Shown here: positions 1 through 8,565 of the stretch, in pieces
How positions within the stretch are numbered: position 1 is the stretch's first letter
Layout: each line of letters starts with the position of its first letter
Source of the DNA: Sva-07 sp963828415
Lineage (GTDB): Bacteria > Actinomycetota > Acidimicrobiia > Acidimicrobiales > Ilumatobacteraceae
Assembly (NCBI GenBank): GCA_963828415.1
Contig: CAWHEI010000012.1
Location: 1,054,001-1,118,000, forward strand
Direction of reading: 5' to 3'
DNA: 64,000 nucleotides
Made by a program: the position numbers and the translations under genes
Notes under the pieces: generated by a model
Seen by the model: the letters and a program-made list of their open reading frames with translations, nothing else
Told to the model about the DNA's origin: nothing
Database searches by the model: none

Positions 1-2
1 CC

Positions 3-938
3 ACCGACATCGAGACGTATCGCCGAGAGCTGATCGCACACTGCTACCGCATGCTCGGCTCGGGCTCGGAGGCCGAGGACGCCGTCCAGGAGACGATGTT
101 GCGCGCCTGGCAGGCCGCCGACCGGTTCGAGGGCCGATCGAGCGTCAGGACCTGGCTGTATCGGATCGCCACGAACGTGTGCATCGACATGGGTCGCAGC
201 CCGCAACGTCGGGCTCGCGCCATCGACCTCGGCCCGGCGCGGACCCCCGACCCGGTCCATCTGGCCGACGTGCTCCCCGAGGCCGCTTGGATCACCCCGA
301 TCCCCGACGCCGCCGTGATCGACCTCGGCGCCGACCCTGCCGACGTGGCGGCATCGCGCGACACGATCCGTCTCGCGTTCATCGCAGCGCTTCAGGCGCT
401 TCCGGCACGACAGCGCGCAGCGCTCGTGCTGTGCGACGTGCTGCGTTGGCCCGCCGTCGAGGTCGCCGAGTTGCTCGACACGTCGACCGCGTCCGTCAAC
501 AGTGCGCTCCAGCGCGCACGGGCGACACTGGCCGAGCGACCGACCGCGACGCCGAGCATTCCGATGACCGACGAACAGCAGCGGCTGCTCGCCCGCTACG
601 TCGACGCCTTCGAGCGCTACGACGCCGACGCCATCGCCACACTGCTGCACGACGACGTGATCCAGACCATGCCGCCCTATGCGATGTGGTTGCAGGGCCG
701 CGACGACGTGCTCACCTGGTGGTTCGGGCCCGGCATCGGCTGCAGCGGCTCACGACTGCTGCCCGGCGAGGCCAACGGCTGCCCGGCATTCGCCCAGTAC
801 CGCATCGACCCCGACGGCGGGTACGCACCGTGGGCGTTGCAGGTGCTCGAGTTGCGCGGCGACCGCATCGCGGAGGTTCACGCCTTCCTCGACACCGAAG
901 CCTTCGAACGGTTCGGGTTCCCCGCCCACCTCGCCTGA
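3..938 (+). CDS. ECF-family RNA polymerase sigma factor with SnoaL-like C-terminal domain (5' partial)
   Basis: The frame is open to the left edge of the window, so the true start lies upstream; only a short N-terminal part seems missing because ELIAHCYRMLGS is near the start of sigma region 2. Region 2 continues with EDAVQETMLRAW and the promoter-recognising SSVRTWLYRIATNVC. Region 4 is at LPARQRAALVLCDVLRW and its helix-turn-helix at VAELLDTSTASVNSALQRAR. The last 120 residues (from LLARYVDAFERYDADAI) look like a SnoaL/NTF2-like fold, as in the actinobacterial ECF group with a C-terminal extension that tunes activity without a classical anti-sigma factor (family knowledge). It would direct RNA polymerase to a specific regulon; the target is unknown. 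Confidence 0.9.
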   Translation, partial: TDIETYRRELIAHCYRMLGSGSEAEDAVQETMLRAWQAADRFEGRSSVRTWLYRIATNVCIDMGRSPQRRARAIDLGPARTPDPVHLADVLPEAAWITPIPDAAVIDLGADPADVAASRDTIRLAFIAALQALPARQRAALVLCDVLRWPAVEVAELLDTSTASVNSALQRARATLAERPTATPSIPMTDEQQRLLARYVDAFERYDADAIATLLHDDVIQTMPPYAMWLQGRDDVLTWWFGPGIGCSGSRLLPGEANGCPAFAQYRIDPDGGYAPWALQVLELRGDRIAEVHAFLDTEAFERFGFPAHLA

Positions 939-998
939 CACCGCGCGATCGACCGGCCGCTTCCGGAGCGGGTAGAGGTCGGCCGTAAGGTCATCGCC

Positions 999-1673
999 GT
1001 GTCCGACGCCCACCTCGACCCGCTGGTTCACGTCGCCCAGGACGACCATCCCGACGTAGTCGGCGAGGCTCGAGCACGCGCCGGGCTGGCGATCCGCGAC
1101 ATCGGCCATGCCCTTGTTGGCCACCACGCCTCGATCGACACGCTCGAACACGTCGCACGCACGCTCGAACAACTCACGACCGAGCTCGACCACGGCGCGA
1201 CCCGCTCGCGCGGCGAGGTGCGACGTGACGGCCAATTCGGCGAAGCCCCACCGGACGGATCCGTGATGACCACGTACGACGAGCGTCCGGTGTCCGGGCG
1301 CGCAAGTCCGTGGGGGCTCGACATCGAGGTCGTCCGCGACGGCGACGATGCAGTGGCCTCGCTCACGCTGCGAGCGGCTCACGAAGGGGCGCCGGGGCGA
1401 AGCCATGGCGGCATCGTCGCGGCACTGTTCGACGACGTGTACGGATTCGTCCTGCAGATCCACAGCCAGAGCGCGTTCACCGGCGAACTCTGGATGCGCT
1501 ACGAGGCCGGAGTTCCGATCGGCGAGCCGGTGAGTTGCCGCGTCCGCCTCGATCGGCGCGAGGGACGCAAGATGTACATGACCGGCGAGTTGACCGTCGT
1601 CGCCACCGCTCAGGTACTCGCACACTCGACGGCGACCTTCATCGCGATCGAGCCGAGCCAGTTCAACGCGTGA
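999..1673 (+). CDS. PaaI-type hotdog-fold thioesterase
   Basis: GTG start with AAGG eight bases upstream. Residues from about 95 to the end form a hotdog domain, with the family hallmark HGGIVAALFDD near residue 140, typical of PaaI/YbgC-like acyl-CoA thioesterases, in which the Asp acts in thioester hydrolysis. The first 90 residues (a helical segment with LEHVARTLEQLTTEL) have no recognisable domain and may carry partner or substrate specificity. No signal peptide, so it is cytoplasmic. The stop overlaps the convergent histidine kinase gene by 11 bases. The natural acyl substrate cannot be told from sequence. Confidence 0.75.
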   Translation: MSDAHLDPLVHVAQDDHPDVVGEARARAGLAIRDIGHALVGHHASIDTLEHVARTLEQLTTELDHGATRSRGEVRRDGQFGEAPPDGSVMTTYDERPVSGRASPWGLDIEVVRDGDDAVASLTLRAAHEGAPGRSHGGIVAALFDDVYGFVLQIHSQSAFTGELWMRYEAGVPIGEPVSCRVRLDRREGRKMYMTGELTVVATAQVLAHSTATFIAIEPSQFNA

Positions 1674-2814
1674 CCGCAGTGGCCGCGGCACCCACGTGTT
1701 CCGACACGGGAACGGTCAATCGGAACCGCGCTCCGGGGCCCTCCGAATCGACGACGACATCGCCGCCGTGCGCGCGAGCCAGACTCCGGGCGATCGTCAG
1801 CCCGATGCCACGCCCGGCGCCGCCCGTGCCCGTGCGACTGCCTCGATAGAACCGCTCGAAGATGCGTTCGGCCTCGTCGGCAGCGATGCCCGGGCCGTTG
1901 TCGATCACGTCCACGAACGCCAGCGAGTTCTGACGGCCGCAACGAATCGTCACCGTTGCGCCGGCCGGGGAATGGCCGAGCGCATTTCCCAACAGGTTCG
2001 ACAACACCTGCGTCAGCCGACCGACGTCGCCACGAACCGGGATCGGCTCGGGCGGGTCGCCGACCTCGACGACGAGGGCGACATCGGCGTACTCGAACTG
2101 CGGTCGCAGCCGTTCGGCAGCGCCGGCCGCGACGGCACCGAGGTCGAGATCGGTCACCTCGATCTCGAGGGTGCCCTCGTCGGCGCGCGACAGCAGCGTG
2201 AGGTCATCGACGATGCGCTGCAGGCGCGCCGCCTCGTCGGCGAGACCTGCGAACACCTCGGCAGACGGTGTGATCACACCGTCGATCAGCCCCTCGGTCT
2301 GGCCACGAATCACCGTGATCGGCGTTCGCATCTCGTGGGTGACCTCGCCGAGCAACTGGGTGCGGCGCCGTTCGATGGTGGCGAGGTGTTCGCCGAGGTC
2401 GTTCACGTCGTTCGCGAGCGAGGCGAGTTCGACCTCGGCAGGTACGGGTACCGGTGTGGCGAAGTCGCCCGCCGCCATCCGACGAGTTGCGGCTCGTAGT
2501 TCGTCGATCGGCCGGAGCAGCCGGGCACCGATGATCCTCGCCACGATCGCCGCCACGACCAGGGCGGCAACGACACCGAAGGCGAACGCAGGGATCATTG
2601 AGTCGTCGAGCGCTGCGGTCAGCTGAGACTCGGTGGGTCCGACCGCGCGGCCCTGCCCGCGCCCGAGGCCGAACCCGCCCACTCGTCGTTCGTATGCCGT
2701 TCGGGTGACGGCCGCTCCGACCACCAGCATTGCGATCGCGCCGGCGGCGACAACCACCACGTAGGACAGGAACAGGCGTGTACGCAACCGGCGGGGGATC
2801 CATGCCCGGCTCAC
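1663..2814 (-). CDS. HAMP-containing sensor histidine kinase
   Basis: 383 residues from a GTG that overlaps the regulator stop by four bases (GTGA), a sign of translational coupling. Order: N-terminal membrane helix (LFLSYVVVVAAGAIAMLVV), short periplasmic loop, second helix (FGVVAALVVAAIVARII), HAMP (LRPIDELRAATRRMAAGDF), H-box GEVTHEMRTPITVIRGQ with the phospho-accepting His, N-box LSNLLGNALGHSP, G1 DVIDNGPGIAADE, F-box FERFYRGSR and G2 GRGIGLTIAR. All catalytic boxes are present. It should autophosphorylate and pass phosphate to the regulator encoded just upstream. The periplasmic loop is short, so it may sense the membrane state and not a bulky ligand. Longer upstream starts would lie inside the regulator gene and are unlikely. 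Confidence 0.93.
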   Translation of the reverse strand: MSRAWIPRRLRTRLFLSYVVVVAAGAIAMLVVGAAVTRTAYERRVGGFGLGRGQGRAVGPTESQLTAALDDSMIPAFAFGVVAALVVAAIVARIIGARLLRPIDELRAATRRMAAGDFATPVPVPAEVELASLANDVNDLGEHLATIERRRTQLLGEVTHEMRTPITVIRGQTEGLIDGVITPSAEVFAGLADEAARLQRIVDDLTLLSRADEGTLEIEVTDLDLGAVAAGAAERLRPQFEYADVALVVEVGDPPEPIPVRGDVGRLTQVLSNLLGNALGHSPAGATVTIRCGRQNSLAFVDVIDNGPGIAADEAERIFERFYRGSRTGTGGAGRGIGLTIARSLARAHGGDVVVDSEGPGARFRLTVPVSEHVGAAATAVTR

Positions 2815-3536
2815 GCTGCACCCCCGACGCACTTGTAGCCGACCCCGCGTACGGTGCCGATGAACCGCGGGTCGTCGGCAGCGTCGCCGAGCGCTCTGCG
2901 AAGGTTGCCGATGTGAACATCGACGAGACGTTCGTCGCCGTAGAAGTCCCATCCCCACACACGCTCGATGAGCTGACGGCGGGTGAACACCCGACCCGGT
3001 GCCTCAGCGAGCGTGGCAAGGAGTTGGAACTCGAGACTCGTGAGTTCCACCGGCTCGTCGTCGACGCTCACCTCATGGCGTCCGGCGTCGATGGTGAGCC
3101 CGGCGAGCCGGGTCACGTCGTCGTCCGAGTGGTCCGAACTGCCGGCACCGAGGGGATCCTCGCGGCCCCGACGGAGCACGGCTCGGACTCGAGCGACGAG
3201 TTCGCGCGGACTGAACGGCTTGGTGATGTAGTCGTCGGCACCGAGCTCGAGCCCGATCAACTTGTCGGTCTCGTCCGCGCGTGCGGTGAGCACGATCACG
3301 TACACCGCCGAGGTGCGGCGGATCTCGCGCAGCACGTCGAGCCCGCTGATTCCCGGCAGCCGCAGGTCGAGCACGATCAGCTCAGGAGCACGCTGCGCGA
3401 TCTGGGCGAGGGCGTCCTCGCCATCGACGGCCTCGACGACGTCGAATCCCTCGGTGCGCAGGTACGAGCCGACGAGCTCGCGGATCGCCTCCTCGTCATC
3501 CACCACCAGAATCCGTTGGTGCGGCACAGTGTTCAT
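2811..3536 (-). CDS. OmpR/PhoB-type response regulator
   Basis: 241 residues starting at MNTVPHQRILVVDDEE. Receiver domain in residues 1-125, with acidic pair in VVDDEE, phospho-acceptor Asp57 in IVLDLRLPG, Thr in VLTARA and Lys in YITKPFSP. C-terminal winged helix (about 150-240) ends in the typical RRALGDAADDPRFIGTVRGVGYKCV. It forms a two-component system with the kinase downstream in the same transcript. The open frame continues far upstream of this Met, but that part reads as antisense-like low-complexity protein, so the Met at 3536 is preferred. Likely targets are unknown; the DUF2202 lipoprotein gene lies just upstream on the same strand. Confidence 0.94.
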   Translation of the reverse strand: MNTVPHQRILVVDDEEAIRELVGSYLRTEGFDVVEAVDGEDALAQIAQRAPELIVLDLRLPGISGLDVLREIRRTSAVYVIVLTARADETDKLIGLELGADDYITKPFSPRELVARVRAVLRRGREDPLGAGSSDHSDDDVTRLAGLTIDAGRHEVSVDDEPVELTSLEFQLLATLAEAPGRVFTRRQLIERVWGWDFYGDERLVDVHIGNLRRALGDAADDPRFIGTVRGVGYKCVGGAA

Positions 3537-3591
3537 CGTAGAAGGCCTGTCGACGAGGACCGTGGTAGCGGGCCCGTTCCGTCGATCGTCG

Positions 3592-4320
3592 TCAGCCGCC
3601 AGAGCCACGCTCGGTGTCGCTCGACACGATCGCATCGAACGTGACGGAGTCGAGCTGGGTTGGCTCATACGTGACTCCGCGTGCGTCGAGCTGCGAGAAG
3701 AAGGCACGAAGATGGTTGCGCGAGCCCCGTTCGAGCGTCGCGTAGACCGCGGAGATCTCAGGGGTATCGGTGGCGGCCGCACGTGCGGCGAGGTCGACCA
3801 GGTCGAGCTCTTCGATGAACGCGCCGACCTCGAGTGCTTCCTCGAGCGAGCGACTGCCGTCTGCGACGAGCTGGTCGTAGAGGCGCTGCAGTACGGGTTC
3901 GGTGAAGGTGCCCGGGGCGTTTCCTGCGGCCGGGTCGTCGAGACCGAAGAGGTCGAGCAGGCCGGCCACCGCGTCGAGGTGAGTGGTCTCGGCGCGGCTG
4001 ATGTTGTCGAAGATCCGCAGGTTCCAGGCATCGCCGAGCGCGATGTACACGTCGTGCGCGAGCTGTTCTTCCTCGCGCATCCACATCAACCCCGCGATCT
4101 CCTCATCGGTCAGCGCCGAGCCGGTCGGAGCGGAGGCAGTCGGAGGGGAAGCAGTCGGAACGGTGGCGGTCTCGGCGGGCTCAGCGCTCGGCGTCGACCC
4201 GACCGTCGTTGGCTCGACCGACGCCGGATCGTCGGCGCAGGACGCGCCGAACACGAGCAGCGCAGTCGCGGTGAGTGCGATCGCCCGGTTGCCCGCCCGC
4301 TTCGTGAGCGTGCTGTACAT
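3592..4320 (-). CDS. DUF2202 ferritin-like lipoprotein
   Basis: 242 residues from MYSTLTKRAGNRA. A signal peptide ends in a lipobox (LLVFGASC), so the mature protein is probably a membrane-anchored lipoprotein. A low-complexity Thr/Pro/Ala linker (residues 32-70) leads to a DUF2202 domain: LMWMREEEQLAHDVYIAL, then HLDAVAGLLDLF, with Glu and His residues spaced as in ferritin-like four-helix bundles (EEEQLAHD and ETTHLDA). Metal binding is inferred from the fold and untested. The gene lies 55 bases upstream of the response regulator and 76 bases downstream of the small Q-rich exported protein, so all four minus-strand genes may be co-transcribed. Confidence 0.82.
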   Translation of the reverse strand: MYSTLTKRAGNRAIALTATALLVFGASCADDPASVEPTTVGSTPSAEPAETATVPTASPPTASAPTGSALTDEEIAGLMWMREEEQLAHDVYIALGDAWNLRIFDNISRAETTHLDAVAGLLDLFGLDDPAAGNAPGTFTEPVLQRLYDQLVADGSRSLEEALEVGAFIEELDLVDLAARAAATDTPEISAVYATLERGSRNHLRAFFSQLDARGVTYEPTQLDSVTFDAIVSSDTERGSGG

Positions 4321-4396
4321 GGTGTTGTCCCTTCTGTCATGGTCGCCAACGCGACGCGAAGATGCCGGGACGACTCGTCCCGGCAGTTCGTCGATG

Positions 4397-4765
4397 TCAG
4401 CCGTTGCCGGCATTGCCCATGGGGCCCTGACGGTGCATGGCACCATCGGTGACCTGAGCCTGATCCTGCATCTGGTACTCGAACTGGTACTGGTGCTGCT
4501 GCTGGGCCTGGTCGCCCGTGCAGTCACCATCGCAGGTGCCATCGTGGAGTTGATCCTGTGTCCGCTGCTGAGTGCGCAGCTGATCCTGCGTCCCCGGCAT
4601 CGCCTGATCAGCGGTGCGGTCGCGATCTCGATCCCGATCTTGTTCGTGATCGACACAGGTGGGAACCGGACCTGCCGGTTCGGGGGTGTCGGACTGGGCG
4701 AGGGCCATCCCTGCCGGGACGGCGAGCAGTCCGACCGTTGTGAGTGTCAACATCATCTTGCGCAT
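4397..4765 (-). CDS. small exported Gln/Asp/Arg-rich protein
   Basis: 122 residues from MRKMMLTLTTVGLL. The start is fixed by a strong ribosome binding site (GGAAAGGAG) a few bases upstream. Residues 1-26 are a clear signal peptide ending at MALAQS. The mature part is low complexity: DRDRDRDR, repeated TQDQLRTQQRTQDQL and QAQQQHQYQFEYQMQDQ, with three Cys residues (TC, GTC, GDC) and a Gly/Asn-rich end. No known domain recognised. Similar repeat-rich secreted proteins often bind cations or surfaces, but that is speculation. It sits upstream of the DUF2202 lipoprotein on the same strand. Confidence 0.7.
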   Translation of the reverse strand: MRKMMLTLTTVGLLAVPAGMALAQSDTPEPAGPVPTCVDHEQDRDRDRDRTADQAMPGTQDQLRTQQRTQDQLHDGTCDGDCTGDQAQQQHQYQFEYQMQDQAQVTDGAMHRQGPMGNAGNG

Positions 4766-4933
4766 GACCACTCCTTTCCGAGTGTCTCGAGCCGACGGCG
4801 TTGCCGGAACCTGTTTCCGGGTCTCCGCCGGTCCTTGTGCTTGCACCACCCATATGGCCGGAGCTGGATCAAGGACACATCGCGATCACGATGAAGATGA
4901 GATGAAGCCGACGAGGGCCGGCGACGCGACGCT

Positions 4934-5818
4934 TCAGCGGGCGTGCGGCACGACGATCGTCGGGACCGTCGGGTGGTGAGCGAACGCGCTCGCCACCGAC
5001 CCCAGCAGGAGTCGCTCGAGAACACCATGACCTCGAGCACCGATCACGAGGAGATCGGCACCGTCGCTCGCTGCCCCCAGCACCACTCGCGGGTCGCCGG
5101 GCGCGACCGCCATCTCGACTGGGGCATGCCCAGGGAGGTCGTGGAGCACTGCAGCAACGCCGTCTTCGAGTTCAGCGACCGCGACGGACTGCGCAGAACC
5201 TGGCGACGGTGCCAGCGGTTCACCGGGCACTGCGTCGTCGGTGAACGCGTAGACGACCTTCACCCGCGCCGAGCGACGGAGATGCTCGAGCGTCCACCGC
5301 AACGCATTGCGTGCGTGGGACGAGCCGTCGAATCCGACGACGACGTCGAGGTGATCATGCAATGGCGGCGCATCGTGGGGAATCAACGCGACCGGCACCA
5401 TGGCGTGGCGGGTGCAGTACGCGCCCACCGACCCGACCGACAGGTCGACGCGTCCGCCCCACCCTCGTGTCCCGACCACCAGCAGTTCCGACGCCTCTGC
5501 TGCGGTGACGAGGCCGGGCCCGGCCCGCTGTTCGATGACCACGGCATGCTCCTCCAGGAACGGTGCGTGCGACTCCAAGAACGTCTGCAGCCGATGCGCG
5601 GCGTCGCTCCGATACGGCTCGGCCGTCGGATCCGAGCCGCCGTCGCCGTACACGTACGGACCGGTGACGAAGGTCATCACGGGCTCGATCTCGCCGAGTT
5701 GGTCGGCGTGGTCGAGTGCCCATCGCAACGCCGCCGCTGAACCATCGGAACCGTCGATTCCCACGACCACGAAGCGTCTCGGTACGTCAGCCATACCTCC
5801 ACCCTGCCCGACCGCCAC
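4934..5818 (-). CDS. tandem-domain universal stress protein
   Basis: Two UspA-like domains in series. The first starts at RFVVVGIDGSDGSAAALRWALDHA, the second at LDVVVGFDGSSHARNALRWTLEHL and ends with the ATP-binding signature GARGHGVLERLLLGSVASAF. In the first domain the equivalent segment is GTRGWGGRVDLSVGSVGAYC, a variant that may bind nucleotide less well. Cytoplasmic; such proteins accumulate under stress in actinobacteria. Start: the GTG at 5818 gives MAVGQGGGMADV; the ATG at 5794 directly abuts a GGAGGT and has no spacer, so I keep the longer form, but the Met at 5794 cannot be excluded. Confidence 0.9.
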   Translation of the reverse strand: MAVGQGGGMADVPRRFVVVGIDGSDGSAAALRWALDHADQLGEIEPVMTFVTGPYVYGDGGSDPTAEPYRSDAAHRLQTFLESHAPFLEEHAVVIEQRAGPGLVTAAEASELLVVGTRGWGGRVDLSVGSVGAYCTRHAMVPVALIPHDAPPLHDHLDVVVGFDGSSHARNALRWTLEHLRRSARVKVVYAFTDDAVPGEPLAPSPGSAQSVAVAELEDGVAAVLHDLPGHAPVEMAVAPGDPRVVLGAASDGADLLVIGARGHGVLERLLLGSVASAFAHHPTVPTIVVPHAR

Positions 5819-5948
5819 GTCGACGGTCAGGGAACTTCGTCCCCATCTCCGCGGCGCACGTTGCGGCGTGATTCCTTCACGTGGTCGCCGTGACGCGCTG
5901 GGCTACTGTCCGGTTTCTTGATCGTCGGTCATTCGTTCCTGGAGAGCT

Positions 5949-8438
5949 GTGGTGTCGAGTGAGTCGATGACCGGGCCGAATGGATCGGGGTCGGGCCTCG
6001 ATGCGACCGACGCGGTGACGGCGATGGCAAGTCGGATACGACGTGGGCTTCGTCTGTTCAGCAGCTCGGGTGATCAACCGAGGGCGAGGCGCGCCACCGA
6101 CGTCGTGCTGCTCACGTTGTCGTTCGTCGGCATCGTGCTCGTCGGGCTCATCGCGGTCCCGGAGCCCGGATTCTCCCGGGCGATCAGCACCTTGCTCGCC
6201 GCACTCCCCACTGCACTGGACGGGATGTGGCAGATCCTCGGCGATCTCCCGGCACTGTGGGGGCTCGTCGTCCTCGTTGCCGCGTTGGCCCGCGGCAGGG
6301 CGAAGGTCGGACGCGACATGGTCCTCGCGATCGTCGTCGGAGTCGTCCTCTGGCTCGTCCTGGGCCGGATTGTCATCGGTTCCTGGCCGGAGGTGCACCG
6401 CTTGTTCGGCGACATCGCACCACCGCCGGTGTTCCCACCGGCACGGCTCGGAGTACCGGCCGCCCTGCTCATCACCGCCTCACCCCACCTCGTACGGCCG
6501 GCCCGGCGATTCGGTTACCTCGTCATCGCGCTCGGCGCGATCGCCACCGTGGCCCTCGGGGCGAGTTCCTCGCTCGGCGTGGCGGCGTCGCTCTTGTCGG
6601 CGGGAGGGGCCGCAGCGATCGTGCACCTGCTCGTCGGTTCGAGCGCCGGCCGGCCGAGCCTCGATGACGTCCGTTTCGCACTGGCCGACATGAAGATCGA
6701 CATCACCGAGTTGGGCGTCGCGGACCGTCAAGATGCCGGCAACTTCGCCGTGGCCGCCCGGGCGGCCGACGGTGGCGAATTGATCGTCAAGCTCTACGGA
6801 CGTGATGCCTACGACGCCGCCCTCGTGTCGACGGTGTGGCGGACGATCTGGCTGCGACAGCCCGGCTCACCTGTCGGTCTCGGTCGACTCCGACAGGTCG
6901 AGCACGAGGCGTTGCTGACACTCCTCGCGGCGCAGGCCGGGATCCCCACCGATTCCGTGGTGACCGCTGGAGCGACCGCCACCGACGACGCGTTGCTCGT
7001 GTTGCGCCGAACCGGCACGCCATTGGTCCCACCTGACCGCTTCCGCGATGTCGACGTCGCCCCCGAGCCCGTGTTCACCAACGGGGACGCTCGTCCGCGA
7101 CTGCGTGAGCTGTGGCAACTGCTGACCACCCTGCACGACAACGGGCTCGTTCACGGCGTGCTCGACGAGGAACACCTCATCGTCGACGACGGCCGACTCG
7201 GCCTCGTCCAGTTCCGCGCCGCAGCCGTCGCACCGACCCCGGCCCAGTTGCGCAGCGACGATGCGCAGTTGTTCGTCACGTCGATCGGGCTCGTCGGCCC
7301 CGAACTCGCGCTCGAGATCCTGCTCGACCAACGCACCGTCGAAGAGATCGAGGATCTCCTCCCCTACCTGCAGCCGACGGCGCTCACCGCTGACCAGCGT
7401 CGGATGATGAAGGTGCTCGACATCGATCTCGACGACCTGCGCTCAGACGTGGCCGCAGCGGCAGGCGTGGAAGCGCCTCCGCTGATCCAGATGCGCCGGT
7501 TCACGTTCGGCACCGTGATGAAGGTGGCGCTGCCGGCACTCGCCGTCGTGATGCTGTTGTCGGCGCTGGCTGGATTCGACCTCGAGGAATTCGCCGACTC
7601 GCTACGCGAGGCCGCGTGGTGGCTCGTGATCATCGGGTTCGTCGTCGCGCAGCTTCCGCGTGTCGCTCAGGCGGTGTCGACGCTCGGCGCTGCCCCCGTG
7701 CCGTTGCCGCTCGGCCCCGTGTATGCGCTCCAGCTCGCGATCTCCTACGTCAACCTGGCGATCCCGACCGCGGCGGCACGCATCGCGGTCAATGTCCGGT
7801 TCTTCCAACGACAGGGTCTGCCTGCGACCACCGCCGTGGCAACCGGTGCACTCGACGGGGTGAGTGGCTTCATCGTCCAGGCAATGCTGCTCGGCTCGCT
7901 GCTGCTGTTCGGGGGCATGTCCCTCGATGTCGACGTCGCCGGCCCGGCATCGGCCGCGATCCGGATCGCGTGGATGGTGGCGGTGGTGCTGGCGATCGTG
8001 ATCGTCGTGATCCTGGTGATCCCCCGCTTGCGCCGGTACGTCCTGGGCGGCGTCCGCAAGACGGTGAGCGAGGCCGTGGCCGTGCTCCGCGGTCTGCGCT
8101 CACCGCGACGGCTGGTGATGCTGTTCGGCGGCAACCTCGTCGCCGAGCTCTTGTTCGCTCTCGCGCTCGGGGTGTTCGTGCAGGCGTTCGGGTACTCGCT
8201 GGCGTTGCACGAACTGCTGTTCATCAACATGACGGTCTCGTTGCTCGCGGGCCTGCTCCCCGTCCCGGGCGGCGTCGGCGTCACCGAGGGAGGCCTGATC
8301 TTCGGGCTGACGTCGTTCGGCGTCCCCCAGGAGGTCGCGTTCGCCGCAGTGATCATGTATCGGATCTCGACGTTCTACACGCCACCGATCTGGGGCTTCT
8401 TCTCGCTGCGCTGGCTCGAGCGGAACCGCTATCTCTGA
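5949..8438 (+). CDS. multi-pass membrane protein with kinase-like core and LPG-synthase/flippase-type domain
   Basis: 829 residues from GTG (GGAGAG just upstream). Four or more N-terminal membrane helices (residues about 35-230) precede a soluble block (about 250-480) that resembles a degraded protein-kinase fold: LIVKLYGRDAYD matches the ATP-lysine strand and LVHGVLDEEHLIVDD resembles a catalytic loop. The last 330 residues are seven or so helices ending in LPVPGGVGVTEGGLIFGL, characteristic of the lysylphosphatidylglycerol synthase transmembrane family (UPF0104/AglD-like). By family it may move or modify lipid-linked substrates at the inner membrane. The kinase-like block is probably regulatory or a pseudokinase. 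Transcribed alone, divergent from the stress protein. Confidence 0.85.
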   Translation: MVSSESMTGPNGSGSGLDATDAVTAMASRIRRGLRLFSSSGDQPRARRATDVVLLTLSFVGIVLVGLIAVPEPGFSRAISTLLAALPTALDGMWQILGDLPALWGLVVLVAALARGRAKVGRDMVLAIVVGVVLWLVLGRIVIGSWPEVHRLFGDIAPPPVFPPARLGVPAALLITASPHLVRPARRFGYLVIALGAIATVALGASSSLGVAASLLSAGGAAAIVHLLVGSSAGRPSLDDVRFALADMKIDITELGVADRQDAGNFAVAARAADGGELIVKLYGRDAYDAALVSTVWRTIWLRQPGSPVGLGRLRQVEHEALLTLLAAQAGIPTDSVVTAGATATDDALLVLRRTGTPLVPPDRFRDVDVAPEPVFTNGDARPRLRELWQLLTTLHDNGLVHGVLDEEHLIVDDGRLGLVQFRAAAVAPTPAQLRSDDAQLFVTSIGLVGPELALEILLDQRTVEEIEDLLPYLQPTALTADQRRMMKVLDIDLDDLRSDVAAAAGVEAPPLIQMRRFTFGTVMKVALPALAVVMLLSALAGFDLEEFADSLREAAWWLVIIGFVVAQLPRVAQAVSTLGAAPVPLPLGPVYALQLAISYVNLAIPTAAARIAVNVRFFQRQGLPATTAVATGALDGVSGFIVQAMLLGSLLLFGGMSLDVDVAGPASAAIRIAWMVAVVLAIVIVVILVIPRLRRYVLGGVRKTVSEAVAVLRGLRSPRRLVMLFGGNLVAELLFALALGVFVQAFGYSLALHELLFINMTVSLLAGLLPVPGGVGVTEGGLIFGLTSFGVPQEVAFAAVIMYRISTFYTPPIWGFFSLRWLERNRYL

Positions 8439-8504
8439 TCACCGGGTGAGCGGCGTTGTTTGCGCTCGACTGATGACGGGTAACTGACGATTTCGTCGAC
8501 CAGC

Positions 8505-8525
8505 GAGGTCGACACATTCGACCTC
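8505..8525. promoter_or_regulatory. perfect 8-bp inverted repeat upstream of the PAP2 gene
   Basis: GAGGTCGA, spacer CACAT, then TCGACCTC, 40 bases before the PAP2-family start codon at 8566. It could be an operator for a dimeric regulator, or a weak hairpin ending the upstream transcript; there is no T-run, which favours the operator reading. Function is inferred from symmetry only. Confidence 0.4.
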
Positions 8526-8565
8526 ACTCGGCGTCGAGGCGTCGCTTGCACCCACGGAGAGCACG

